Positions 31,666 to 43,995 of a stretch of 64,000 nucleotides of DNA are shown here, one piece after another. The position numbers and the translations under genes are program-made. Positions within the stretch are counted from its first letter, which is position 1, and each line of letters opens with the position of its first letter. The stretch spans positions 5,165,475 to 5,229,474 of the forward strand of contig CM030837.1 in NCBI GenBank assembly GCA_018105865.1, in the 5' to 3' direction. The notes below the pieces were generated by a model that was not told the origin of the DNA, ran no database searches, and worked only from the letters and a program-made list of their open reading frames with translations. The DNA is from Metaphire vulgaris. Its lineage: Eukaryota > Annelida > Clitellata > Crassiclitellata > Megascolecidae.

Positions 31666-32716
31666 AACAGTAGACTATATAGTTATGTGTAGATAAGTAG
31701 GAAAGTTTAGTTCTTAAAATCTTTCCAACTGATCTGATATCGCTAAGCAATTATATATACAGTTCATGCGCCCATAAAGTATATTTTTGCTCAATGGATA
31801 ATGCCAATTTTCTATATTTTACAGATACCGTAATTAATTGACCTGGCTCTTGTCCAATTTGGGTTTGTGCACCATCGGCTGAAGCCCTGGGCATTATGAT
31901 AATAATGATATGATTTTAAGTGGTTTCTGAGGCTAAGCATACCTGTGTGAAAACCACTGATATGATTGTGGCGCCGTAGAAGTTTTTTTTGACAAACCAA
32001 TGAATGTACAGTACGAGGATGAGTAACAAAAACCACTGCAGAACAATATAACAATGAGCGTAATACAACATTTAACAGCAAGTGATTATTGCAATTTCTA
32101 TCTCATTAAATGTAAACTTGAAGCTACTTTGTCAAATGCAAACTTGAAACTACTTTGTCAAAATCGCGATTGACCGCATTCGAAAAACAAATGTTGGATA
32201 GGACGACTGTGATTGACTGTCATCGGCAGCCAATCGCCGTTGTTATAGGTAATGAATATTTATGAACTTGTGTATATGCATGAGATTTGCGTATGTGTTA
32301 TGCCTCATGGCTCCACCCATATAATTGCTTAAGCATTGCCATTGGTTGCCTGCAAAGAATTCCCAAGGAGGAAATAAAATTATAGTTGTCGTTGCTATGG
32401 GAGGGCGGTTCTAATCTTGATTGACAGGCTATCTACCGACCAATCAAAACTTGACCAGGAAATAACTTTATGGGGGAAATAATTTTATACGACACCGGCT
32501 TAAACACCGGGTTTATATTTCGCACAGACTCTGCGCCTTGTTCTCGCCTGCTAAGTCTTGAGTTTATTTCTTGGACGGCATCCACTGCAGATTCCCTATT
32601 GGCCTATTATTCTAAACCTTTCCTTCGTCAAACATTTAAATAAATAATTTAAATATCTAAATTATTATAGCAGTCAAAATATTAATCTTCGCATATTTCG
32701 TATATATATATATAGC

Positions 32717-32884
<168 letters not shown>

Positions 32885-32989
32885 TTGCTAGTTTTTCGTA
32901 TCGGCTTATACTCTGGTCTGGACAAACCATAGAAATTTATATTCACTGGAAGTAATCTATGTTGGTAATGACAGCGGAAAGCTGAAGAC

Positions 32990-33172
32990 AATTGAATGGA
33001 TGGGTGGAATAAAGAGGTAACCGTATCCGACCCCCAATGGTTTGAGTATCAATAACAATAAGAGGGGTAACTGGATTTACTTCCTTATTCTTCTGGGCCC
33101 TTCAATTGACAATCTCACCATTAAGGTAGTAACTACATGTAACTCCTTATTCCACCCATTGATTCCATTTGC
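32990..33172. mobile_element. MITE with about 33-bp inverted ends (GGGTGGAATAAAGAGG)
   Basis: ATGGATGGGTGGAATAAAGAG (from 32997) and the complement of CTCCTTATTCCACCCATTG (to 33160) pair, with flanking extension. Family not recognised. Confidence 0.6.
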
Positions 33173-33232
33173 CGCCATCTTTGCTAGGCTTCAGACAATG
33201 GTTGCCTTGGTTACCTTATAAATGACCGTAAA

Positions 33233-33322
33233 ATTTCTATTATAAGCTCCGGCTTCTATTAAAAACATATGACTTTATGTCACGACTGTTTGAGACCCGG
33301 CCTCTGTTAGGAATTTTACGGC
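33233..33322. repeat. Small inverted repeat (GACCGTAAAATTTCTA)
   Basis: GACCGTAAAATTTCTAT and AGGAATTTTACGGC pair at the two ends of a 90-base segment. Probably a miniature transposon. Confidence 0.45.
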
Positions 33323-33825
33323 AATGTGGTCACACTTAACAAAATGGCGGAAAAGTGACTTCATTTTCAGACACCATATAGACTCGTTCTAGTGATAATT
33401 AAGTTCTATGAGGGCAAACTTCACTCTGAGAATGGTATGGTGTGAAGTTGATGGATGGTTTGTGTTAGCGTCCACTTTCTTGCCATACAGAGTACCGCCG
33501 CTTCTAAGTCGCTCCTGGAATTATAAATTAGTCCCACCCCTCACCCCCCAGAACCCCAGTCTTCTTTTCTTAAGGGGAAGGGGGCGGGCGGGGGTTCTGA
33601 ATCGGTCGCTTGACTCAGTACAGAGCCCGCGATGTACGGACGACGGAGTACAATGATGGTTCAGCGCTCCTCTTCAAATTGACGAACTTCTCTCGACCGA
33701 TAAGATAACGGACCAGGCTCACAGGATGATCTTCCGGATGCTGATAAGACGACCGATGGATGGACCGACCGTGTGGGTGGGAAGAGGGATATCTGTCTGC
33801 CTTCGAGCGAGTCTGCTGTTGCTGC

Positions 33826-33856
<31 letters not shown>

Positions 33857-35473
33857 ATGATTAGGAGAAGGAAGAAGGTGCTTCTAGCGACGGTTCGTAC
33901 ATAGACCGCGGCTCTCGAAAGTCCACTTAACGTACATGGGACTAAGAGGGTGCATACCACCTCAGACGTTACTCTTCCTAACGCTCTTTTTTCTTCTTTT
34001 TCTTCTTCTTCCTCCTCCTCCTCCTCCTCCTCCTCCTCAGGTCCTGGTTCCGGAACATTCTCATCAAAGTCTGTGGAATTTCACTCGCTCGATTTTACTT
34101 CTACTTCTCATGCCGGTTCTGTCTGCCTGTTTCTCCCTACCTACCTCTCACTTTGTTTGTATCTGTCCATCTGTCTGTCTCTCCCTCTCTCTCTCTGTCT
34201 GTCTGTCTGGCTGACTGTCTGTCTGTCTCTCTTTCTATGTCTATCTCGAACGCAGCTCATTCACCATCGATTGTTTGTCTCAAAAAGATAAAAGTTTCGC
34301 ATTCTCAGCATTGTATACATAGTACTAAATATGTATATATGTATACATGAATGTATGTATGCGTATGTATTATGTATGTATGCATGTATGCATGTATGTA
34401 TGTGAATAGGCTGAAACGAATATGACTATTGACTAAGTACAACCAAACAGCAGCACAGCACACGTTTGACCGAAGCTTTACAGCGGAGCTGGGCGTCAGT
34501 CTAAATTGCCAATTAAATATTTTGCGAGTCAATAGTTTCATATCATCGATGGTAACAGAAGCCGATCTCTCGATGTCTTCTCTCATCGACTGTAGCTCTT
34601 TCTAAGAGGCGATCGATTGTCTACCGCTGTGAATGCCCTTCCTCTGCCTCTGGGTGTTCCCCGCTGTTTGTCGCTGGGGGTCCTTGGGGTGTTGAGTGGA
34701 GGGTGAGTAGGGAGAGGTGTGGTTGGTCGTTTTAGAATTAAACCAATTTGAAATAAGAGGCTTACAGATGACTTTTTTATTTGTCCTACCGCGAAAAAGT
34801 CACTTCAAGTTCAGCTCTGCGAGAGGAAAATACTTTGCTAGAGCCACGTATAGAAATGAAACTGGATATTGCCAGACAATGGATATACGGTATAGGCAAC
34901 ATCTGAGCGACACGTGTGTAAACCCCACTGTCTCCTCTTCCCCTCACCCTCCTTCTTCTCCTCCTCCTCCTCCTCCTCCTCCACCATCATCTTCCATCCT
35001 CTTCCCTCCTCTGCACGGCTAATTATGCTCAGAGGTATGCTGATTTTCTGCACCAGTTGTTAGATCGCTTGTTCTCGGACTTCGTAATTACGCGGCTGAA
35101 TAGAATTATAATTATTAACACGAGAACAAAAGTTACTTTGTAATCGTCAGTTGTGCGCCGCCATCGCAATCTTTTTGTATGTTTTCAAGACCGGAAACCG
35201 TGTGGAGTTCCTCTTTGTATTGTAGCCTATTTGAGGTTCCGAGGATTATTGCGCTCTGAGAATCGATTTCTATTCGGGGCGGTTCTACAAGTACAAGGTG
35301 GCACGCGGGTGGGGTGGGGGCACGACTCCTCCCAAGTTCACCCCAACACATTTGCTTGCTACTTTCTCGTCATGGTGAAATGTCGAAAAGTATAATAAAG
35401 GTACGAATATAAATAAGCGGGTGTCGTCTTTTCTTACATTCAATAATTTTGACGACACGCATCAATAAATATC
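33323..35473. other. No gene recognised; low-complexity tracts
   Basis: CTG/ATG triplets (33820-33862), TCC (34008-34038), GTCT/CTCT (34140-34235), ATGT (34330-34402) and CTC (34950-34985). Short frames only. Confidence 0.5.
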
Positions 35474-35732
35474 CAGGACCGCCGAGAGAAATTCCGGGCC
35501 CTGGGCAGAACAGTCGCGGGACCCCTAAAGTGAAAGTGTTGACGACCTTTTTGCTTGTCAGTCTTTTCAGGAGACAGTTAAAACTTAAAGCCTGTCTTGT
35601 GTCTTGCTGACGGGCGCCCCAAGCGCTCCTGCGTCTTCAACCCTAACCTAACCCAAACTGCGGACTCACCCGGGCCCCCTACAGATCGCGGGCCCCTAGG
35701 CATTTGCTCCCATCCTCCTCTCGGCGGGCCTA
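35474..35732. mobile_element. Probable MITE with CAGGACCGCCGAGAG ends
   Basis: CAGGACCGCCGAGAGAA and CTCTCGGCGGGCCTA are inverted. GACGACCTTTTTGCTTGTC is inside. The flanking octamers match weakly (5 of 8). Confidence 0.65.
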
Positions 35733-35849
35733 ACAATATGGAAGGTGGCGGGGGGAGGAAAGCAGAATGGGGAATGGAACATGAAGTGTCCTTCCCAACT
35801 GAATTCCTGGATGTGCCCCTGAGGAGCAGTACGGTAAGTACTATACGAT

Positions 35850-36042
35850 TTTGCACTATGACTTTGTACAACCAGACTAAAATGGCTTTTGTGCATTGTC
35901 AATTCTGAACATTATATTTTATAAATAAAATCTACAGATTTCTTCTAAACCGTTTACATATAATTCCTTTGACAATTGGCGGAATCTCCTAGAAATTCAT
36001 TGCAACCCCCCCACCAAAAGTTCTTGGAACCGCCACTTGGTC
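35850..36042 (+). mobile_element. MITE right-end fragment related to 41634-41980
   Basis: Shares GCACTATGACTTTGTACAAC and TAAACCGTTTACATATAA with the 41.8-kb copy and ends GGAACCGCCACTTGG. The left part is diverged; it may begin near 35744. Confidence 0.65.
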
Positions 36043-36324
36043 TGCGACTGTAACGTTGACGATTTGCTCTTCTTTAAGATGAATGACAAGACATTCACGA
36101 GTGACCAGCTCTGTGACGTCATTCTTTGGTCGTGACGAAAATAACTGTCAATGAATCAGAGAAGAGTCAAGGTCAACCGTCACGATATGACGTCATCGTC
36201 ATGTTTTTTTCCTCGCATCCGCTTAGAAGAGTTATTGAAGTGAATCGTTCAAGAATGATTCATCTCCTGTAAACTAGTGCTTCTTCTTATTTGTGTTCTG
36301 ATGAAACGTTATGTTACTCAAGGT

Positions 36325-36425
36325 CGACGACTGGATTTAGAGATGGCCCAGTTGTGTTGAGCTGAGCTTTCAACACGCGTCCCGGGTTCGATTCTTACTC
36401 TCTGCCTTGACTGCAAAGATTTCGT
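36325..36425 (+). mobile_element. tRNA-like SINE head
   Basis: GATGGCCCAGTTGTGTTGAG and CGTCCCGGGTTCGATTCTTA (about 36379-36398) look like A- and B-box regions. No cloverleaf-quality tRNA is evident. Confidence 0.5.
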
Positions 36426-36828
36426 CAATTTAATAAAGCAGGCAATTCGTAGATACAGTACGAAGCCGCTTCAGGAGTTGATACACTTCGGTTAGCCTTT
36501 ACAAAGTTAATCCGTTTACGAACCAGTTAAACTATACTTGTTAGGGTGGGTGAGTGCTGAGTAACCACCCCATGCCTGGGTTAACTCACTCCCTCTCGGA
36601 GCAGATGAAAGAATTAGAGGCCCGCCTTACACTATGGGGTGGTACGGTCTGAACTGGTCGGCAGATGTGTCGCTGTGGAGAGACTCGTCTTCCGAAGAAG
36701 CTTGTTTTTCTAAGCAATTCGTGCGTTGCTTCAGGACGGAACGGAACGGGCAAGACAAGGACCTCTGGGAATAATTATCGTCCGGACGGAGGGCTGCCTA
36801 CCCGGCGGTTGGTCGGCAGGCACGCCGC

Positions 36829-36833
<5 letters not shown>

Positions 36834-36923
<90 letters not shown>

Positions 36924-37010
36924 AAAGAGAGAGAATGAGAGAGAGAATGAGAGAAAGAGAGAATGAGAAAGAGAGAGAATGAGAGAGAGAATGAGAAAGA
37001 GAGAGAGAAT

Positions 37011-37083
<73 letters not shown>
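36834..37083 (+). repeat. (GA)n tract, 250 bp
   Basis: Nearly pure GAGA with some GAAA and GAAT variants in the centre; purine-only strand. Confidence 0.98.
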
Positions 37084-37088
<5 letters not shown>

Positions 37089-37154
37089 AACCATAAGCAT
37101 TGCGCATCAAAGACGGTCTTTAAAGTATCTTCGTCCTTCTTTGAGACAGTCTGT

Positions 37155-37520
37155 ATGCATTTATGTCTCTCTGTCTCTCTGTCTGTCTGTCTCTGTCCGT
37201 CTCTCTCACTGCCTCTCACTGTCTCTCTCTGTCTCTGTTTGTTTGTCTGTCTCTTTTTTTCTCTCTCTCTATCCCCTAATTATCTATCTTTATCTATGAA
37301 TGCTTGTCCCTTTATATAAGTTATTGGATTTTCTAATTCTGTCTGCCTGTCAGTTTGTTTTTCTGCCCTTCTATCTGTGTCTCTGTCTCTCTGTCTGTCT
37401 CTCTAACTCTGTCGCTCTGTGTCTGTATCTCTGTGTCTGTCTCTCTGTCTCTCTCTGTCTCTGCCTCTCCATGTCTTTCTGTTCTGTGCACGTGTTTGTG
37501 TCTCTATAGTTCTCTGTTTT
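37155..37520 (+). repeat. CTGT/CTCT-rich low-complexity region
   Basis: Interrupted TCTG and TCTC repeats, pyrimidine-rich. Confidence 0.9.
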
Positions 37521-37619
37521 TCTCTCTCCCACTTTCTGTGGCATTGCCATTCGTTGTCTTTGGCTCTAATCAGTCCCTTTTTCGCTGCATGCAAGTGATT
37601 ATGTGAATCTATCGCAGGA

Positions 37620-37846
37620 TGTGTGCTGCTGTTGCGATGTCCGTCCGTGTCTTCGCGTCCGTCCTGCTGGTTGTCGGTTTCTGCAGCGCGTCTCGGCTGG
37701 TTCTGATTAGAAACCATACAAAGATCGTCGTTTCCGGCGGACGGGTGCCTTTTGCTATTCCAGACGGGTTTAATTCCGCCGGCAGGAAACCGACTTCACC
37801 GACTTTCCACCTCAGATTTTATCGACCGTTGAATGAGTTGATTTGA
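37620..37846 (+). CDS. Candidate secreted-protein first exon (weak)
   Basis: The ATG at 37620 opens MCAAVAMSVRVFASVLLVVG followed by FCSASRLVL, a plausible signal peptide with a cleavage-like small-residue site, then VVSGGRVPFAIPDGF. The frame stops at 37846 and contains no recognised domain. Codon usage is GC-rich compared with flanks, like the LAR exons. It may be the first coding exon of an unseen gene, or a chance frame next to the CT-rich tract. A donor could not be chosen. Confidence 0.22.
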
Positions 37847-38707
37847 TGGAGAAAGACGGGCTTCTTAAGTGTAGCGGACACCCTGGGATCTGGAAAATAG
37901 ATCTGGGGAACGAACGGGGGCAGTTGTTGTCATTTGTGGCGCTGATGATTATGACGATGGTCGTGTTAGCAGGAAATATCAAACATCACTGGGAGAAAAA
38001 CTGGAAACCCAGATCCATCGAGAATCTGGTCATCTGTACCACCCATCTGTCATAGAAACGGCGACTCACACTTCGTTAGTTCATAATTATTTTCTCCCGC
38101 AATCTTATAAATCGATTGTGAAATTGGTAAAAGCCAAAGAAACAAAGATCGCCCAACGTTTCCGCCATGATCAGTGTTTATCTGCAGTCAAGTGCACTGC
38201 CATTGGCATCGGAGGCTTGGACCCTGGAGAGAGTGAATGCATGACCGAGATCTGGGCAGTCGATGAGATAAGATCAAGTCGGTTAGTCATGATAACAAGA
38301 ATTGACGATGACAAAAATCAAAATAAATCAAAAGTTTCTACGAGGCCAAGTAGAAGGACGATTACCATCTAGGTTTTTTTTAAATCTAGGCCCTAGATGT
38401 AATTCTAACTGAGATATATAGCAATTTGGGCGAAACTCTAATCGACAACATTAGAATAGAAAACTGCAGTGTTAATGTTAACGAGGCTGAAGAACAATTC
38501 AGTTGTGGCATGCAGAAGTCTTCAGGTTAATCGAAATATAGAAGCTTCTTGGATTGAGAGAGAATCAAACAACTTTGTGGCAGAAATAGAATGTATCGAT
38601 TAACATATTTTTTAACATAATGATCAAAATAACATTGATTGACATAATTTAACCTGAAGTATTTACGCAATATTAAATTTACCCATTTTAGCGTCAAATT
38701 CTAATTC
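37847..38707. other. No gene recognised
   Basis: A few short frames (38118-38372) without domains. Confidence 0.45.
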
Positions 38708-38715
38708 GCATTAAG

Positions 38716-38897
38716 CAGAGGCGTAGCCAGGAATTTGATTTGGGAGGGCATAAATATTTTGGGTGGGTATAAATCTTAACTATAAATCACCTAAACCATA
38801 TAAACCACATATAACCACATATAAATCACATAAAAACTTTAAGGTAGACTAATTTGGGGGGTATATATACCGATATACCCCTGTTGCTACGCCCCTG
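38716..38897. mobile_element. hAT-like MITE, CAGGGGCGTAGC family, perfect 8-bp target duplication (GCATTAAG)
   Basis: CAGAGGCGTAGCCAGG and GCTACGCCCCTG ends. GCATTAAG is at 38708-38715 and 38898-38905. The interior carries the family palindrome GGTATATATACCGATATACC. Confidence 0.88.
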
Positions 38898-39129
38898 GCA
38901 TTAAGTCCTAGATACTCTGTCAATGAGTCCATTAAGAAAAATGTATACAGAGAGTGCCGCCAATGCAGCTTCAAAGCGACAACGTTTAACCTATAAGCTT
39001 ACGTAAATTGACATCGACCGAGAGAACAAGACAGCTAAAGGTTTGGCATTAATAAATATAACTAGTATAAGTAGCACAGCAGTGGAAGCTATGCTAACAG
39101 TTTACAGACGATGAGAAAGAAGAGATCAC

Positions 39130-39170
<41 letters not shown>

Positions 39171-39450
39171 CTGCAAAATAGGTCTATGCTGTTTTGGCCT
39201 ATTACTGTACTTCGCAACTTCACATGAGAAGTAGTTATTATGACTTGTTTGTCCGCCAGATGGAGTCGGTCGTCAAGCGCGGCATCCAAAACTACTCCGG
39301 CAGCAGCAGCAGCAGCAGCAGCGGATTTGGTCTGCGCGTTCAAGGCAACAGCTAGAGCGAAATGTGATGTGAAGTGTTTTGGTCCTAAATAATTCTCTAG
39401 CTGACGCCGCCGCCGCCGCCGCCGCTGCTGCTGCTGCTGCTGCTGCTGTG
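39130..39450. repeat. (GA)n, (CAG)n and (CCG)(CTG)n triplet tracts
   Basis: 39132-39168 GA, 39300-39322 CAG, 39407-39447 CCG then CTG. The Ala/Gln/Arg runs translated from them are repeat artefacts. Confidence 0.92.
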
Positions 39451-40069
39451 TTTGTGGAAATAGGACGAGTGGGCAGACGGATAGCTTTCGTGGATGTAAC
39501 CGACCGTATAAATGACTGAGCGTCAAGAGACGAACGTCTGTAAACGAACTCAAACGGCGACGCGAAATTAATTGTAACTCCCGTAATAATTATTATCCGA
39601 TTAGCTTCGGCGTCCCAAGTTGCCTCTGGCAACACTTGGGCTGCCTTATATACACACACACAGAGAGGACGCACTCTGGGAGGACGAGCTCTGTTTGCTG
39701 TCAGCTGTAGACAAACACAAGAACACAGACAGACAGACAGCTAGATAGACATGCGTAAGGATACATTGTGTAGCATATTGCACGTAATATTGTCTGCCTG
39801 TGAAGATTTTTAGATGATTTTTGTCAAATTAGTTCCGGAAGCTGTTTCAACGGAACTTTTTCATTCGTTCTCTTTCAGCTGAAATTAGTGACATTTCCGT
39901 TCAAAAGCAGCAATCCGTCTTCACTTATGATCGATGCAACTTTTTAATCATCTCTTCCTCCCCTTCTTCTCCTTCTTGGTTTAGAAGTGAATCGGTCTTT
40001 GTCGTCCGCGTTGCTTCGTCCGTTGTCCTGTTGCTTTCCATCGGAATTCTGCTGCGTGTCTGCGTGTTT

Positions 40070-40800
40070 GTCCGTCTGTCTGTCTGTCTGACGCACCGTC
40101 TGTCTGTCTGTCTGTCTGTCTGCTGTCTGTCTGTCTGTCTGTCTGTTAGTCGATTGCCTGCCACCATCGCTGCCAGATGTGTGACTGAATAACAGTTGAG
40201 CCCTCAACAGTCAATATGGAGACTTCAAACAACGCTAATTTCATCAGTCAAGATCATCTCTCTGTCTCTCTCTATGTCTTTCTCCTTCTGGCTCTCTGTC
40301 TCTCCGTCTTTCTCTCTCTCGCTCTTGTTACTTTTTTGTTTCTCTGTTTCTCTCTTTTCTGTCTCTCTCTTTCTCTCTTTCTCTTTCTCTTTCTGCCTCT
40401 CTCTGGCTTTCCATATGTCTCTTTCTTGTTTCTCTGTTTCTCTGTCTCTCTCTCTTTCTTTCTCTATCTTCTCTTCTCTTTTCTCTGTTTCTCCGTTTCT
40501 TTATCTCCGTATCTCTCTCACTTTCTCTCCCCCTCCACACGAGCACATTTGCTCTTCTTGCGAGCACACATACGCTCACACAAACGCATGCAAAATCTGG
40601 ACTCATCGGCCGAGTGGGGAGAAAGCATTTGTAGTTATTAGACCGAGGGGAGGGAGACACGAAGACTTCTTTCTCCTCCTCTTCTTTTTCTTCCTCCTCC
40701 TCCTGTTCATCATCATCATCATCATCATCTTCTTCTTCTTCTTCTTCTTCTTCTTCTTCTTCTTCTCCTCCTCCTCCTTCTCCTCCTCCTTCTATACATA
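40070..40800 (+). repeat. Pyrimidine-rich low-complexity block
   Basis: (GTCT)n 40075-40145, CTCT/TTTC 40255-40530, and CTT/CTC/ATC triplets 40670-40790. Confidence 0.92.
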
Positions 40801-41315
40801 ACTTCTGGTTGTCTACAAACAGACTGTCTCAAAAGCCATTGTACAGAAGATTGGTTTGCTTTAAATATCCGTCTCTAACTAAACACACTAAGTCTGACCT
40901 CTGTGCTTTACCGTCCACTGCTCTTATTCACACACACAAACACACACACAAACACTCGTCCACCTTCCCACCACCCAGCCCTCTCCTCATGATTCCTGCT
41001 CCGCGCAAACTCCAAACCGCTTGAGATGTCTGACATCTATTTCACTTTCGTAATTTGAAGCTACGTAGTTTCTTCAAAAAACAACCAATAAACTGGAATT
41101 GAACGGAACGCCGACTGCGAGCAAATTAACCCCTTTACTGGGAACCCCGGATATATCCGTCCATTTTACATTGAGTTACAGTTAAATACACGGTTAAGGG
41201 GTTAACGGACATTAATTACGTTGTCGTTCGGTTGAAGATATAAATGGAATACTTACGACTAATTCGACATGCTCATAGAAGAAGTGAACGTTTATAAGGT
41301 ATCGTCAGACGTTCT
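40801..41315. other. No gene recognised
   Basis: Unique sequence with a short CACA tract near 40930. Confidence 0.45.
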
Positions 41316-41323
41316 GTCATAAG

Positions 41324-42215
41324 CAGTGATGGGCACTAGTTAACTAAAATAGTTATAACTATTAGTTTAACTGGAAAAATTTAGTTGAGACAATAGTTTA
41401 ACTACTTTTTTCTTAACTAGTTACAGCAATAGTTTAACTACTTTTTCGTAGTTACAACTAAAAGTTTAACTACTTTTTTGCCAACTTTTTTATTATCTGC
41501 TTATTTCTTGATGCTCTTTGTACTGAAACATGAAAATGAACTAACAAATCTTGCTGACATTATTGTTGACCTTTCTGATCCTGATAGTTAATCACATTGT
41601 TTGATGCAAGTACTTACTGCCTGCATTAGTCTTCAGGGGCAGTTCCACGTTGGGGATGACTGGGGATGCATCCCCCACCAGCCCACCAAAAATGCATGTG
41701 TGGCATTGATGAATTTCTGAGAAAAAAGTGGTATTTATTTCAAAGTAGTACTTTGGTCTAACAGTATACTTACTGACTAACTACAGTTCATTTTGCACTA
41801 TGACTCTGTACAACCAGACTAAAATCGCTTTTATGCATTGCCAATTCTCAACATTATATTTTATAAACCACATCTACAGATTTCTTCTAAACCGTTTGCA
41901 TATAATTTCTTTGACAATTGGCGGGATCTTCCTAGAAATTCATTGTATCCCCAACATATGAGTTCTTGCAACTGCCACTGTAAGCCTTCATAAATTACGG
42001 CGAGTTCTTTTTATTACATTGAAAGGAATCGAATAATACAAAATTTACAGAAAAGTTGCAAAATAGTTGGAAATAGTTTAACTACTCTTAAAAAGTTTAG
42101 TTAAACTTTTTTGGAAAATTTAAACTAATAGTTAAAATAATAGTTTAACCACAAATATTTAGTTAAAAATAAAGTTTAGTTTAACTACTTTTTTTCCAAC
42201 TAGTGCCCATCACTG
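41324..42215. mobile_element. hAT-like element, 892 bp, perfect 8-bp target duplication (GTCATAAG)
   Basis: CAGTGATGGGCACTAGTTAA and its complement ending at 42215, flanked by GTCATAAG at 41316-41323 and 42216-42223. Both ends carry several AGTTTAACTACTTTTT-type subterminal repeats, likely transposase-binding sites. It contains a second element at 41634-41980. Confidence 0.92.
41634..41980. mobile_element. hAT-like MITE nested in the 41.3-kb element
   Basis: CAGGGGCAGTTCCACG to GCAACTGCCACTG; flanks TTAGTCTT and TAAGCCTT match at 6 of 8. Its right half (GCACTATGACT..GTACAACC, then TAAACCGTTTGCATATAA) recurs at about 35850-36042 and, inverted, at 42572-42680. Confidence 0.82.
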
Positions 42216-42525
42216 GTCATAAGTAATAGTCTTATGGCGAGGTTCTTGGGGTGAAGTTTTAAATGCCAGGAAATTCGGAAACGAAGTTTTTAAAGCTGCA
42301 GCAAACTGATTGAGATTTTAGGATTGAATCGTCGTTCTGTTTGCGTTTAGCAGTTATTTAAGCCTCTTAAGATGTCTGTCAGCATCAATCTCTGATACTT
42401 TTCGCACTCAGCCTCTCATGCATACCACAACTAATAACTTATTCGCGAATTTTAGACATTCAATCGCCGAGTCGATTCATTCGTTTTTCCTTCCATCGCT
42501 AAATTCGTAGGTTCCATATTTTTTG

Positions 42526-42571
<46 letters not shown>

Positions 42572-42578
<7 letters not shown>

Positions 42579-42680
42579 TTCCAGGAACTCTTAGTGCAGG
42601 ATGCAGTGAATTTCTAGAAAGATCCCGTCAATTGTCAAAGGAATTATATGTAAACGGTCTAGAAGAAATCAGTTTATAAA
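42572..42680 (-). mobile_element. Inverted fragment of the same MITE as 41634-41980
   Basis: The complement contains ATAAACTGATTTCTTCTAGA, then CCGTTTACATATAATTCC and TTTGACAATTG. It is flanked on the left by an (AT)n tract. Confidence 0.65.
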
Positions 42681-43913
42681 TGAATATAGAACAACAACCA
42701 AGCTCCCCGTCATTTTTGACCGGCAAACAGCTAGTTTATCAATAAAACCAATTCACTATCAAGTTCCAGTTGCGCACATCTTTCAAGAATGCATATATAT
42801 ATATATATATATATAGCATTATTTGCATAACATATGAGCATGCACACGCACGCATATATATATGCGCTATATATATATATATACGGTTGCTAATCTCAGA
42901 AAATTTTCAAGTGCTCGTCTGCTCGTTCGGTAAAGAAGAGGAAGCGACTGATTAAATTGATGTTACGGACGACAAAAAACCATTCCCATTTAGTACATTG
43001 GCGTGGTCACGGGGGCTGCCCTTCCCCCCTATTCGGGCTGGGGCCGATCGTGAAATTCGTGTAAAACCGTTGAGTATTTTGGGGGAGTGCATGGACTGCA
43101 TGGTGTTGCAGCCAGTATGAGAACGAACACATTTTAAAACTGAACACGTCGATATTTGGCTTTGCTCTCCAATTCCAGAATCCTGGTTTCGAAGCCACTG
43201 ATCTATAGTACGATAGATAGAAAAGGTATACAATCGAATAGCCTACTACAGTGTATAGTAATATAGTGGATCCCACTTAATCGCATACCGCTTAATTGCA
43301 TAACCCGCATAATCGCATAACAACATAAAAACCCGAACCAGTGTTTTGCACGTTGGCTACAATTAATTATTATCAGACGTCCAGGCCATTCGCATATTTA
43401 TTGTTAATCGCATAAGCAAATTATAACCTATGCAAGTAAGCGTGTTTCACTGCACAATTTCAGCTGATGCTGAAAATTTAAAACGCGGCGCTGACTTTTC
43501 TGATTGTGGAATGTACGGCTGCATGCAGTATAGAAGACGACACAGCAAAGACGTTGCTTTCACGCTGAGCCGTTAATTAAGTCTCTGATGTCTCATGCGG
43601 CGAGTTTCTCACAAATATTTTCACATGCTTTTGTCACCGCTAGTTGTATCGTTTTACCAACAAAATACGAATGAATATATATATATAAATAATTATAATT
43701 ATACATATTTATATGCAATAAATTAATGTGATTTCCGCGGTGAATTACTGTAGGTAAAATATGTTATCTATTATCGAGGCTGTTTTAACAGAGTATATAG
43801 AAATTAGAAAACCTCTTTATTATATGATATCATAATATAAATGATATATAGGCCTACAGCGTATGGCAGAAAGCCTTATAAATCTTATTAAACCACTTAA
43901 AATTCAGTTTTTG

Positions 43914-43995
<82 letters not shown>

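Larger units (their letters stand above)
26879..32499. mobile_element. 5.6-kb foldback transposon with terminal inverted repeats and two arms of tandem repeats
   Basis: The ends gccggtgtcgtataaa (26879) and its complement ending at 32499 continue as related inverted sequence (TTATTTCC blocks and ATAAAATTATTTCCTGG) for about 45 bp. Inside lie a left array (27.1-28.26 kb) and a right array (30.4-31.66 kb) of the same motif in opposite orientation, around a core of about 2.1 kb. The layout resembles Drosophila FB/Galileo and sea-urchin TU foldback elements. No transposase of its own is visible; the core has a MITE and a hAT remnant inserted. No target duplication was found at the ends. Confidence 0.8.

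Noticed and set aside
26871..32508. Target-site duplication for the 5.6-kb foldback element
   Set aside because: Flanks TCCTAGCC and TTAAACAC do not match in any length from 2 to 10; the true ends or flanks may have changed.
36775..37319. Long Ser/Leu or Arg/Glu frames over GA/CT repeats
   Set aside because: Dipeptide runs from dinucleotide repeats on both strands and in several frames.
39089..39674. Gln-, Ala- and Arg-run frames of 130-150 codons
   Set aside because: Driven by CAG, CTG and CCG repeats; the non-repeat parts have no domain or splice context.
43265..43450. Pogo-like element beginning GTGGATCCCACTTAATCGCA
   Set aside because: Only one end could be seen; no inverted partner or TA-flanked border was found.
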